Origin: Marinobacter sp. EhC06
GTDB lineage: Bacteria > Pseudomonadota > Gammaproteobacteria > Pseudomonadales > Oleiphilaceae
DNA: 64,000 bases
Reading direction: 5' to 3'
Assembly: GCF_001650915.1 (NCBI RefSeq)
Contig: NZ_LXYO01000034.1
Coordinates: forward strand, 1 to 64,000
A program made the translations under genes and the position numbers. How positions within the stretch are numbered: the stretch's first letter is position 1; each line of letters starts with the position of its first letter. Positions 8,982-17,369 of the stretch are shown piece after piece. Below the pieces are notes generated by a model, which saw only the letters and a list, made by a program, of their open reading frames with translations, had not been told where the DNA came from and ran no database searches.

Positions 8982-10439
8982 TTAAAGGACGTCTAGCCAG
9001 GGAGTGGGTCGGCCGAAACTGGGTTTTGGTTTGGCTGGTTTCGGTCGGTCGCAACGCTGGAACGCACCGAATCCCTTGCCGCCGATGAATTCACCATCAC
9101 GATAGACAGTCACGCCACGGCACATGGTCAGCGCTGGCCATGCATGAATTCGCCGACCTTCGTAGGGCGTGTAGTCAACGTTATGGTGCAGGCGGTCGTT
9201 GCTGATCGTCGTATCCAGATTTGTATCCCAGATCACAATATCGGCATCTGCACCGATACAGATTGTGCCTTTGCGCGGGTTAAGCCCGTAGATTCTGGCG
9301 GGTTCAGTTGCGGTCACCGACACGAACTTGTTGATATCGATGCGCCCCGTTAAAACGCCTTCTGAGAATAGCAACGCCAGGCGCGTTTCGATGCCGGGGA
9401 TGCCGTTGGGGACATGGGTGAAGTTGCCATGCTTACCGCCAACTTTCTTGCCCTCTGGGTCATCGTACCTGAACGGGGCATGATCGGATGAGAATACCTG
9501 AAACGTTCCGTTGGCCACTCCGTCCCAAATCGCCTGTTGGCTTGCAGCATCGCGGGGCGGCGGGCTACAAATGCACTTGGCACCCTCGAATCCTGGCTGG
9601 TCAAGGTCGGCTGCTGTCAAGAACAGGTATTGTGGACAGGTTTCGCCGTACACACTCAGGCCGCGACTTTGCGCATCGCGGATCTGGGCAGTGGCCTCTT
9701 CGCTGGACACATGGACGATCAGCACCGGTGTGTCGAGAAACTCGCCGAGCGAGATGGCCCTGTGCGTGGCTTCACGCTCGACCACGATAGGTCGGGATAA
9801 GCCATGAAAAGACGGTGCAGTGTGGCCTTTTTCCAGCATGCGTTCGGTGAGCCAGGCAATGCAATCGGTGTTTTCAGCATGGATCATGGTCATACCACCT
9901 TCACGCCGAGCGACCGAGAGCACGTCAAGAATTTCGCGATCATTCAGCTTCAAATCGTCGTACGTCATGTACACCTTCAATGAGGTGTAGCCGCGCTCAA
10001 TCATCAGCGGCAGCTCGCGTTCAACCACATCGGTGGTCGGGTCGGCCACAATCAGATGAAATGCATAATCAATACAGGCTTCGCCGTCGGAAACCGCGTG
10101 GTAATCAGCCACTGACTGCTCGAGCGTCGCACCCTTCTTTTGCAGCGCGAATGGCATGACAGTCGTCGTACCGCCACAAGCGGCTGATCGCGTGCCGGTG
10201 AAGAAGTCATCGGCGAAAACCGAGCCGTCATCAGTCGGTTGCGCCAGATGGCAGTGGGCATCAACGCCGCCAGGTAAGACCCAGCGGCCAGCGGCATCAA
10301 TTTCTTCTTTGCCAGCCGGCAACTGCTGCGCCAACGCGGTAATACGGCCATCCCGGATGCCAATGTCCGCGTCGAAAATGTCAGTGGCCGTGGCAATGTG
10401 TGCATTACGGATAACCAGATCAAATTCAGTGTTTTCCAT
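8982..10439 (-). CDS. D-hydantoinase/dihydropyrimidinase
   Basis: Hydrolyses the cyclic imide bond of hydantoins or dihydropyrimidines to N-carbamoyl amino acids in the cytoplasm. The 485-aa product has the full binuclear metal set: H62 and H64 (DAHCHLAQP), a probable carboxylated lysine K155 (TSLKVYMTY), H187 (MIHAEN), H243 (IVHVSS) and D319 (SSDHAP). The usual C-terminal HHNVDYTPYEG block is present. The ATG at 10439 follows AAGGAG by eight bases and overlaps the upstream isomerase stop (TGATG), so the long N-terminal extension of the open frame is rejected. The product would be the substrate for the M20 carbamoylase encoded at 13587-14855. Confidence 0.92.
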   Translation of the reverse strand: MENTEFDLVIRNAHIATATDIFDADIGIRDGRITALAQQLPAGKEEIDAAGRWVLPGGVDAHCHLAQPTDDGSVFADDFFTGTRSAACGGTTTVMPFALQKKGATLEQSVADYHAVSDGEACIDYAFHLIVADPTTDVVERELPLMIERGYTSLKVYMTYDDLKLNDREILDVLSVARREGGMTMIHAENTDCIAWLTERMLEKGHTAPSFHGLSRPIVVEREATHRAISLGEFLDTPVLIVHVSSEEATAQIRDAQSRGLSVYGETCPQYLFLTAADLDQPGFEGAKCICSPPPRDAASQQAIWDGVANGTFQVFSSDHAPFRYDDPEGKKVGGKHGNFTHVPNGIPGIETRLALLFSEGVLTGRIDINKFVSVTATEPARIYGLNPRKGTICIGADADIVIWDTNLDTTISNDRLHHNVDYTPYEGRRIHAWPALTMCRGVTVYRDGEFIGGKGFGAFQRCDRPKPAKPKPSFGRPTPWLDVL

Positions 10440-11167
10440 CAGAAATTCTCCTTGAAGATCGAGCCCCAGCCGCTGAGGCGCGAAGTGTCCACACCTGCAA
10501 GCTGCAGCGACTTCCAAACAACGGTGGACACGGTGTCGTAAATTGGAATACCCAGCTCTTCCTCCAGCTCGGCGGCCAGAGGGGCTCCACACAAATTTGT
10601 GCAAAAAATTGTGATGGCCTGCGGTTTGGAGGCTGCAACCTCACGAACCATCTTGCGGATGTCGTCGGGGGGAATGTGTGCGAAAGTGAAATTTTCTTGT
10701 ATATCGAGGTGACGTTCGGCGACGCAGTCGAAACCGGCTTGACGGTAATTAGCCGTAATGCGTGCTTGTACGTCATAGCGATAAGGCGTCACCAGGCCAA
10801 ACCGTGTGATGCCTCTGCGCCTGAAGATCTCGTTGAGTGCCAGCACGGATGTACAGGCTTTAATGCCTGTGTTGGCTTCGATGGCTTCGCACAGTCGTTC
10901 ATCTGCATCGAATCCAAGCCAGCCGGCGGAGGTACCATTCCAGGCAATGGAGTGAGGCCTACAGTCAGCCAGCAGGCTTGCCGCTTTCAGGATCGCCGAC
11001 GGGTCAAACTGGGCGAGCGCACCATCGGAGATTGCAATTTCAGTGACGGGGAATCGCGCAAAATGTGCGGTGCATTCAGACAGCTCCTGGAGCATGGCTG
11101 ACGTCACTGGCTCTAAAACCGTGTTGGAAGACGGGGTCAGCATTCCGAGGCGTATGTTTGGGTTCAT
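10439..11167 (-). CDS. Asp/Glu racemase-superfamily protein, maleate isomerase/AMDase-like
   Basis: A 242-aa protein of the maleate cis-trans isomerase/arylmalonate decarboxylase group. The N-terminal LGMLTPSSNTVLEP is diagnostic. Maleate isomerases use two cysteines. Here the C-terminal one is present (C189 in IFCTNL), but the N-terminal position is in a WNGTSAG loop (about residues 76-82) with no cysteine. This resembles the single-cysteine arrangement of arylmalonate decarboxylase. It lies between amidase and hydantoinase genes with 4-base and 1-base overlaps, so it is translated with them. Isomerase, racemase or decarboxylase are all possible. Confidence 0.75.
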   Translation of the reverse strand: MNPNIRLGMLTPSSNTVLEPVTSAMLQELSECTAHFARFPVTEIAISDGALAQFDPSAILKAASLLADCRPHSIAWNGTSAGWLGFDADERLCEAIEANTGIKACTSVLALNEIFRRRGITRFGLVTPYRYDVQARITANYRQAGFDCVAERHLDIQENFTFAHIPPDDIRKMVREVAASKPQAITIFCTNLCGAPLAAELEEELGIPIYDTVSTVVWKSLQLAGVDTSRLSGWGSIFKENF

Positions 11168-12666
11168 CGATCCTGCTCAAGTAGATTGGAGTGCATTAAA
11201 GGGGCTTTGAAGGCATGGCTCAGTATCTGTTCGATCTTGGCACCGAGCTGTAACACTCTTAGGTCAGCGTAACGCGGACCAGCGATCTGCAAAGCCACTG
11301 GCAAACCTTGTGCGCCGAACCCGCAAGGAATCGACACAGCAGGCACATCACAAAGATTGAACAGTGGCGTGAAAACCGCGTGGGTTCGCGGACCCGCTTT
11401 CCGGCCGCCAATGGTGCTGGGTGCAAGGGCGTTGCAAGACCAAGGTTCGACCGGAACCGTGGGACACAGAAGTAAATCGTAGCGCTCGAAAAAAGCGGTC
11501 ATCTGCTCGCGAGCGCGATGGCGGCGGAAGGTCATGTCGGTCAGCTCCGCCGCTGTTATCTCACACCCGTTCTCAATCTGGCTTGCGATGACAGGGTCAA
11601 ACTGACTGGGATCTGTATGCCACTGTGTACCAAACAGTTGCGCCAGTTCTGCGTGCTGGCGAACCGCGTATGGGTAATGAATGACGTCGTCGCTCCAATG
11701 CGGGCTGGCATCTTCAATCGTCAATCCAGCTTGGCGCAGCTGGTCGATCGCCCGATGCATTTCTTCGGCCACATCCTGATCGACCGCCAGGTCGCAACCC
11801 AGGTCTGGAGACCAGGCTATGCGCAGGCCCTGGTTCAGAGTAGAAGTCACGGCGCCGACAAAAGCAGACGGTGCGGTCATCTCTCTTGGCAGGGGGTGCG
11901 ACAGCGGATCCCGCACATCGTAGCCGGCAAGTACATCCATCATGAGCGCACAATCGCGCATATTCCTGCTAAGGGTACCGATCGACCCCATGTCCCGGCA
12001 CGGCTCATCAAAGCCCCAGGGATTGGGAATCAGACCAGAGGTGCATTTGAATCCGACCAATCCGGTATGGGCTGCGGGCCGCCGCACTGAGCCTCCGGCG
12101 TCTGTACCCAGTGCAATAGGGCTGAAGCCGGCAGCAACCGATGCCGCCGCGCCGCCGGAGGAACCACCCGGGGTTCGGTCTAGCAGCCACGGATTGCGCG
12201 TGATTCCATGGAGCGGATTGGTGGTAATACCTTTGCAAGCGAACTCAGAGCAATTGGTGATACCAATACATATAGCGCCAGCTGCTTTCAGTCGAGCCGT
12301 ACTCCATGAATCTCTTGGGGCGATAAAATCAGCGAAGAGTTTTGATCCGTAGGTGGCCGGGCGCGACTTAACCCACAGATTGTCCTTGACCGTAAACGGA
12401 ACCCCGAGGAGAGGCCGGTCACTGCCGGCCGCCGCTAGACGATCTGCTTGTTTGGCCTGGGCAATCGCACCATCGGAATCAATGTCCACCATTGCGCCAA
12501 GCTGAGAATCGATAGTGGACATTCTCTTTAACAGATACTCGACCAGTTCGACTGCACGAAGCGCTCCGGAGCGAACCCTGCGAGATATTTCGTGCGCGGA
12601 GAGTGTGTGCCATTCCTGCGAAGACACGTCCAAGGCCTGCCCTTTTCCATGACCGGAAAGATCCAT
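11164..12666 (-). CDS. Amidase (amidase-signature family)
   Basis: A 500-aa amidase-signature hydrolase releasing ammonia from an amide. The Ser-cisSer-Lys triad is intact: K94 (TVKDN), S169 (GGSSGG) and S193 (TDAGGSVRRP), with the classical spacings of 75 and 24 residues. GATB-type partner genes are absent, so it is a free amidase and not a GatCAB subunit. The ATG at 12666 follows GGGGAGA and is the first gene of the minus-strand operon amidase, AMDase-like protein, hydantoinase, DUF3830. It is divergent from the GntR regulator, with about 140 bases between starts. A second amidase at 28203-29591 is a distant paralogue. Confidence 0.9.
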   Translation of the reverse strand: MDLSGHGKGQALDVSSQEWHTLSAHEISRRVRSGALRAVELVEYLLKRMSTIDSQLGAMVDIDSDGAIAQAKQADRLAAAGSDRPLLGVPFTVKDNLWVKSRPATYGSKLFADFIAPRDSWSTARLKAAGAICIGITNCSEFACKGITTNPLHGITRNPWLLDRTPGGSSGGAAASVAAGFSPIALGTDAGGSVRRPAAHTGLVGFKCTSGLIPNPWGFDEPCRDMGSIGTLSRNMRDCALMMDVLAGYDVRDPLSHPLPREMTAPSAFVGAVTSTLNQGLRIAWSPDLGCDLAVDQDVAEEMHRAIDQLRQAGLTIEDASPHWSDDVIHYPYAVRQHAELAQLFGTQWHTDPSQFDPVIASQIENGCEITAAELTDMTFRRHRAREQMTAFFERYDLLLCPTVPVEPWSCNALAPSTIGGRKAGPRTHAVFTPLFNLCDVPAVSIPCGFGAQGLPVALQIAGPRYADLRVLQLGAKIEQILSHAFKAPLMHSNLLEQDR

Positions 12667-12726
12667 TCAGACCGTCTCCCCGTTTAATGGTGAGAACAGT
12701 GCCTGCTGAAAAGGCGACAATAAGAT

Positions 12727-12757
12727 TTGCGCGATCTGCCTCGTTTTTGTATAAGAT
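12727..12757 (+). promoter_or_regulatory. Promoter of the GntR gene with an overlapping operator-like half site
   Basis: A sigma70-like pair, TTGCGC at 12727-12732 and TATAAG at 12750-12755, is separated by 17 bases. TTGTATAAGA at 12747-12756 overlaps the -10 and matches the first seven bases of the TTGTATACAA palindrome at 15710. This suggests autoregulation and control of the divergent amidase operon. Confidence 0.45.
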
Positions 12758-12807
12758 GCGCGACAAAACTGTAGATGATTTTTAATTGCACTCAGAGTGA
12801 GAGAAGC

Positions 12808-13566
12808 TTGAGCAAGCCAAGGAAAACAAAGGCCGTCGCAACTGGAAGCGCTTCGAAACAAAGTCAGGTGGCTCCGGCATCCCAGACATTGGGATCCAAA
12901 CGATTGCTGACCAGTGAGCAGTGCTATCAGAGAATTCGACAGGCGATTCTGGAGCATCGCCTGACGCCGGGTACCCGGCTTGTGGAGGAGCGACTGGTTG
13001 CTCTGTCTGGCATCAGCCGAACCAAGATTCGGCCGGTGCTCGCGCGATTGGCCCACGAAAAATTGGTCGAGCTGATACCGAACAGAGGCGCATTCATCGC
13101 CAGCCCGTCGGTAGAAGAGGCCCGCGAGGTGTTTTTCACACGTCACCTTATTGAGCCAGCGGTCGTGACCATGTTGTGCGAAAACGCCAACAGCCGTGAC
13201 ATCAGCAAACTCAAGCGCCATGTCGCCAGAGAAGCACAGGCACGCCGTGAAAACGACCGCGTGGCCATCATCCGTTTGTCCGGAGAGTTTCACGTTCTTT
13301 TGGCGGAACTGGCTGGAAATACCATACTGGTTCGCATGATGCACGATTTGACAGCGCAAACCTGTCTCGTGATTACACTGTATGATCGCCCGAACACTCC
13401 GGCCTGCCAGCATCATCATCACGGCGATATCATCGAGGCAATCGAGGCCAGGGATGCAGAACTGGCAAAGCAGCGCCTGATCGCTCACCTGAGAGAAGTG
13501 GAGAGCACGCTGCGCCTGGAAATTGACGACGAACAGGAAGTCGATCTGTCGGACATTTTCGCATGA
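12808..13566 (+). CDS. GntR-family (FCD) transcriptional regulator
   Basis: A 252-aa regulator with an N-terminal winged helix (about residues 35-100 of the chosen start, CYQRIRQAILEHRLTPGTRL and EERLVALSGISRTKIRPVLARL) and a C-terminal all-helical FCD ligand domain carrying metal-type histidines (SGEFHVLL and HHHHGDIIEAI). I prefer a TTG at 12808 with GAGAGA upstream. The ATG at 12775 lacks a ribosome-binding site and sits about 20 bases from the likely -10. An unusual Lys/Ser/Gln-rich leader of about 30 residues precedes the DNA-binding domain. It sits divergent to the amidase operon and is the obvious candidate to regulate both halves of the catabolic block. Confidence 0.88.
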   Translation: MSKPRKTKAVATGSASKQSQVAPASQTLGSKRLLTSEQCYQRIRQAILEHRLTPGTRLVEERLVALSGISRTKIRPVLARLAHEKLVELIPNRGAFIASPSVEEAREVFFTRHLIEPAVVTMLCENANSRDISKLKRHVAREAQARRENDRVAIIRLSGEFHVLLAELAGNTILVRMMHDLTAQTCLVITLYDRPNTPACQHHHHGDIIEAIEARDAELAKQRLIAHLREVESTLRLEIDDEQEVDLSDIFA

Positions 13567-13586
13567 ACACCGTTTGCCAGCCCCGC

Positions 13587-14855
13587 TCATACGGGCTCCG
13601 TCGCTGAAAAGTTCTCGACAAAGTCTGCAAACACCTGAGAGGCAAGAGCGGCATCTTCAGCCGACATGGTCTCGCCAGGATTGTGGCTGATACCGCCGTT
13701 GCCGCAACGCACGAACAGCATTGCCATTGGCGCAATGTCAGCGATAATCATTCCGTCATGACCTGCGCCTGAAGGGAGTCTTCGCGGAGTACAGCCATGT
13801 CGCTCCATGGACTCCTCCAAGCTCTGTTGCAACCAGCTGGCGCATGCGACACTGGCAGCTTCGTAGGTTTTCTCGAGGCTCTTGCGGATCCCGCGGCGGG
13901 TGCAGATACTGTCAATTTCAGCCTGAATGTCGTCGACTGCCGACCTGCGAATCGAGTCCTCACCAGCCCTGATATCGATCGACATCACCGCATGACCCGG
14001 AATGACGTTCCCGGCACCGTTGGGCACATTGAACTGCCCTACGGTACCTACCAATCCTGGCGACTCATTGCAGCGTTTTTCAATGTAAAGCGCGATCTCG
14101 GCACCGGCCATCACCGTATCATTCCGGGAGGCCATCGGAACCGTCCCGGCATGTCCGGCCACGCCTTGCAGCTCCAGCATGAAACGGCTTGAACCAGAAA
14201 TTGCAGTGACAACACCAAGCCCTCGGTTTTCTTCCAACAAAACCGGGCCCTGCTCAATGTGAACCTCGAGGTAAGCGGCAATATCGCCCTTTGACATCGC
14301 TGCGGCGTCGAGCTGTGTCGGGTCCAGGCCCGCACTGATCATCGCTTCGCGCATTGTGACGCCCTGATCATCCACATTTTCCAGTACGCTCTTGTCAAAG
14401 CTGCCCGCAATGGCCCGGCTGCCGAGAAGCGGCGCCTTGAAACGAACGCCTTCCTCTTCGCAAAACGCGACGACTTCGATCGGAAACGGGAAGCGCTTGC
14501 CCTGACGATTCCATTCAGCGACGCAGGCGATGGGTAACAGAATGCCCAAGGGGCCATCGTACTTCCCGCCATCGCGAACAGTATCGAAGTGCGAGCCCGT
14601 CATAAGGATGGCACTGCCCGGGTCGGTGCCCTCATAGCGCCCAATCACATTACCGACAGCGTCTTCCCGTACCGCCATGCCTGCTTCGCTCATCCATGAC
14701 GCAATCTGACTCGCGGCACCCCGGTGGGCCGCCGTCATATAGGTGCGCGTCATTTCGCCTTCCTGCTCGGTGTGCGAAGCCAGCGTTTCGATACGGGTCA
14801 TTATTTCATGGCCCAGCACGCTGTAATTGCGAGTATCCCTATCAGTTTTCGTCAT
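13587..14855 (-). CDS. M20 Zn-dependent hydrolase: N-carbamoyl-L-amino acid hydrolase/allantoate amidohydrolase-like
   Basis: A 422-aa M20 peptidase-fold enzyme that removes the carbamoyl group from N-carbamoyl amino acids or opens allantoate-like ureides. Metal and active-site blocks are intact: GSHFDTVRDGGKYDG, AFCEEEGVRF, EVHIEQGPVL, the dimerisation GVAGHAGTVPM loop and a C-terminal GAGHDG. The ATG at 14855 follows GAAGG by six bases; the longer frame is unsupported. It is convergent with the GntR gene (20-base gap) and immediately downstream of a hydantoin-racemase-like gene. Paired with the hydantoinase it gives the classic hydantoin to amino acid route. Confidence 0.9.
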   Translation of the reverse strand: MTKTDRDTRNYSVLGHEIMTRIETLASHTEQEGEMTRTYMTAAHRGAASQIASWMSEAGMAVREDAVGNVIGRYEGTDPGSAILMTGSHFDTVRDGGKYDGPLGILLPIACVAEWNRQGKRFPFPIEVVAFCEEEGVRFKAPLLGSRAIAGSFDKSVLENVDDQGVTMREAMISAGLDPTQLDAAAMSKGDIAAYLEVHIEQGPVLLEENRGLGVVTAISGSSRFMLELQGVAGHAGTVPMASRNDTVMAGAEIALYIEKRCNESPGLVGTVGQFNVPNGAGNVIPGHAVMSIDIRAGEDSIRRSAVDDIQAEIDSICTRRGIRKSLEKTYEAASVACASWLQQSLEESMERHGCTPRRLPSGAGHDGMIIADIAPMAMLFVRCGNGGISHNPGETMSAEDAALASQVFADFVENFSATEPV

Positions 14856-14880
14856 AGTTGCCTTCTTTATGGTGGCGCCA

Positions 14881-15639
14881 TCAGGATTGCTGACCAGCTG
14901 GATGTGAAAACAGATCGGCCAGGACCGGATCAATATGATCCAGTCTCGCGGGTGCCGGGGTGGCGTAACTGCCGGCCTGGGGCTTGGGAAAATTCAGTCT
15001 CACCAACGACTCCAACATCCCCACACCACATGCAATCCCGTCAATCACAGGGACAGGGATGTCAGGTTGAATCTGTCTATGCAGTCCAACCAACGCTGCG
15101 CCGGCCAGTACCAGCGAGTCGCAGCGCTCCTCACTCACCAATGCCTGCGAAGCGTTTCGAATCAGCTCCAGAGAACTGTCAGGATCTGCATAGAGGGCAG
15201 CAGCAGAGGAGCCGACCACGCGCATACCAGCCAGGCGCGGCTCAAACCCACAGCCAACGATGCGTTCGCGGTAAAAAGCGGCGTTCCGCGCACCCGGCAA
15301 CACGACACCAAAGCGTGACCCAACCATCGTTGCGACATGACATGCCGCCTCTGTCATGCCAACAACCGGCACCGACAATAGTTCTCTTAGCGCGGCCACA
15401 GCGGTGTCGTATGAAATGCCCACCAACACTGCGTCATAGGGCTCTTTGACGGCCGCGATTGCCTCCAGCATTGCGTGGGCCGCGACTACTTCTGCCGAGC
15501 GACTGGCAATAACCTCAGCGCCACGTGTGCACTTTGCAGCGAAAACGACGGTGTCTGGCGCCGCGTTACGCTGGGCTTCAGCAAGCAGCGCCTGGGTAAT
15601 GCTCTCGCTGGTATTACCGTTTATGAGAAGAACACGCAT
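14881..15639 (-). CDS. Asp/Glu/hydantoin racemase-family protein lacking both catalytic cysteines
   Basis: A 252-aa protein with the hydantoin racemase N-terminus (MRVLLINGNTSES) and the conserved VPVVGMTEAACHVA block. Canonical hydantoin racemases have one cysteine in an ACFxD loop and another in an LGCAG loop. Here the corresponding segments read LVGISYDTAVAAL and LVLAGAALVG, with neither cysteine, so the two-base cysteine mechanism cannot operate. The ATG at 15639 follows GGCGGA. It lies 25 bases upstream of the M20 hydrolase gene in the same direction. It may be an isomerase or lyase of a divergent subfamily. The paralogue at 29598-30332 retains both cysteines. Confidence 0.75.
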   Translation of the reverse strand: MRVLLINGNTSESITQALLAEAQRNAAPDTVVFAAKCTRGAEVIASRSAEVVAAHAMLEAIAAVKEPYDAVLVGISYDTAVAALRELLSVPVVGMTEAACHVATMVGSRFGVVLPGARNAAFYRERIVGCGFEPRLAGMRVVGSSAAALYADPDSSLELIRNASQALVSEERCDSLVLAGAALVGLHRQIQPDIPVPVIDGIACGVGMLESLVRLNFPKPQAGSYATPAPARLDHIDPVLADLFSHPAGQQS

Positions 15640-15709
15640 AAAAAAGTATCCGCCAGTGTTGGCCAAGTTTTTATGAGCAACAGACAGCAATTTAGGTGCC
15701 AGCATTATT

Positions 15710-15719
15710 TTGTATACAA
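15710..15719. promoter_or_regulatory. Perfect palindrome TTGTATACAA, candidate GntR/FCD operator
   Basis: TTGTATACAA lies about 70 bases upstream of the racemase-like start. FCD-type GntR regulators commonly bind TNGTNNNACNA-like palindromes of this kind. Related sites are at 15894-15903 and 12747-12756 within the same block. Confidence 0.55.
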
Positions 15720-15893
15720 TTTTAATCTCGAAATGCGTCGAACCGACGGACTTTGCTCAGAGATTAGAGGCATCGGGGTAGGACGTTACGGCCCAGAGAA
15801 TTGAAAAGCGCTCCATAAGTGCACGCTCCGCCTAAAACTTGCCTCCATACGGTGCAGAATTCTCGTCTTTTATTTTCTGAAGATGATTCATAA

Positions 15894-15903
15894 TTGCGTA
15901 CAA
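15894..15903. promoter_or_regulatory. Second palindromic site TTGCGTACAA, candidate GntR/FCD operator
   Basis: TTGCGTACAA matches eight of ten bases of the site at 15710. It lies inside the longer dyad ATTG-N4-CAAT. It is about 255 bases upstream of the ABC substrate-binding gene and would let one regulator control the divergent importer operon. Confidence 0.45.
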
Positions 15904-16158
15904 TCCAATTATCTATTGAGCGCAATTATACAGTTCAAAGGCCTTCAACACTGGAATCCGCTTTGCCAATGCTAACCGGACAGACGTCTGCAGAACGCTT
16001 TTGGCAGTCGCTGGCACAGAGCTTGCTGATCTGGAAACCATCGGTCGCACTTGAGTACTCCGATTGCGGAAGAACCCATTCTGTGTTCGTGAGAGATGTT
16101 GACCGTCCCCCTTAAAGCCCAGCGCTTTTTTCATTGTTTTAAACGGTTGGAGTTCTCT

Positions 16159-17244
16159 ATGTGTGAAAGGAATGGAAATTACATGCAGGACGTCGAAGAA
16201 TTAATTTCGAAGTCGCGTCGTAACTTTTTAAAAGGAAGCGCTGCAGCGGGCGCTGCGGCACTGTTGCCAATGGGGCTTGCCTCTGCGCTCAACCCGACGG
16301 CGGCCTGGGCTTCAGACGCCACAGTTGTCAAAGCAACCCATGGCACCGGGTTTTGTAACCTTGGGCTGTTCCTGGTTAAGGAACGCAATCTGGCCAAAGG
16401 CGACGGGGTAGAACTCGATTTCGTCGTGACACCTTCTAACGCGGACATTGTGACGCTGTTTGGTGCAGGCCTGGTCGACATGTCAATGATTCCTTACTCG
16501 CAGTTCATCACCCTGTATGACGCAGGCGCACCGGTGAAGATCGTCGCTGGAGGCGGCGTTGAGGGATGCATGATCATCGTCAAGGAAGGCATCAAGAGTG
16601 CGGATGATCTGAGAGGCAAGACACTGGGAACCTTCCAGGCCGACACTCTGGAAGTACTTCCGTACGATTACCTCAAGCAGAACGGCATGAACTTCAAGGA
16701 TGTTGAGGTTCGTCATTTTAATACCTCCCCTGAAATGGCTCAGGCGTTTATAAGCGGCGCGATTGATTCGATGTGCCACATTGAGCCCTATGCGTCCCAG
16801 TCACTCGCCTCGCGCGAAGGCGCTACCGTGCTGTCAGACGGCATTGATCTTTACGGTGAAGGCTACTCGGATTGCGTCCTGGCGGTACGGAAGCCACTGC
16901 TGGAGAAAAATCCAGACGCGATCAAAGCCACCATCAAGGCCATGCTCCTGGCACAAAGTCAGGCGGAGTCCGACCCTGAGGCTGCACTACAAGACACTGT
17001 CGGCAAGTACTACAAAACGTCGATGGAAGCTTCGCGCAAAGCCAGTAACAAGCAACCAGTCAAGATTGACCAGCGAAACCAGACGAGTTTCATTCTGGAT
17101 CGCAGCCAGTCCCTGAAGGAGCTGGGCTACATCAAGAAGTTGCCTGGCAGAGATGCGATCGACTGGAGTCTGCTTGAGCAGGTCATCGCTGAGAACCAGG
17201 AGCTCTATAACAGCTTGAAACTGAAGTCAGCTGGTATTGCCTGA
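16159..17244 (+). CDS. NitT/TauT-type ABC transporter substrate-binding protein (NMT1/THI5-like), Tat-exported
   Basis: A periplasmic binding protein of about 361 aa. The N-terminus has a twin-arginine signal (SRRNFLKG then an Ala-rich hydrophobic stretch ending AWAS). The mature part has NMT1/THI5-like features: THGTGFCNLGLFLVKE, the VDMSMIPYSQ ligand block, and an IDSMCHIEPYA domain-2 segment. The ATG at 16159 follows GGAG by six bases; the ATG at 16183 is an alternative and still keeps the Tat motif. It heads an operon with ATPase and permease genes. Members of this family bind pyrimidine-like, nitrile, sulfonate or thiamine-precursor ligands. Here a heterocyclic amide is inferred from context. 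Confidence 0.85.
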   Translation: MCERNGNYMQDVEELISKSRRNFLKGSAAAGAAALLPMGLASALNPTAAWASDATVVKATHGTGFCNLGLFLVKERNLAKGDGVELDFVVTPSNADIVTLFGAGLVDMSMIPYSQFITLYDAGAPVKIVAGGGVEGCMIIVKEGIKSADDLRGKTLGTFQADTLEVLPYDYLKQNGMNFKDVEVRHFNTSPEMAQAFISGAIDSMCHIEPYASQSLASREGATVLSDGIDLYGEGYSDCVLAVRKPLLEKNPDAIKATIKAMLLAQSQAESDPEAALQDTVGKYYKTSMEASRKASNKQPVKIDQRNQTSFILDRSQSLKELGYIKKLPGRDAIDWSLLEQVIAENQELYNSLKLKSAGIA

Positions 17245-17369
17245 TCGCCAGGCGACTGGGTCGGCCAGGCGTAATGCGGCGCCAGCGGTAACCGTTGGTG
17301 CTGTGTTATGCAGACCGTCTTTTGGGTAATAACGCGCGAATCAAACAGACATAGATCAGGGATATTTTT

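Larger units (their letters stand above)
15640..16158. other. Divergent regulatory region between racemase-like and ABC importer genes
   Basis: About 520 bases separate two divergent operons. No gene is supported. It carries two related palindromic sites (15710-15719 and 15894-15903, listed separately), consistent with a shared regulator controlling both directions. Confidence 0.5.

Noticed and set aside
12667..13590. A 307-codon minus-strand open frame across the GntR gene
   Set aside because: It overlaps the GntR regulator fully and has no family pattern; the plus-strand protein has clear winged-helix and FCD segments.
14724..15449. A 241-codon plus-strand open frame
   Set aside because: It is antisense to the M20 hydrolase and racemase-like genes and is low-complexity in composition.
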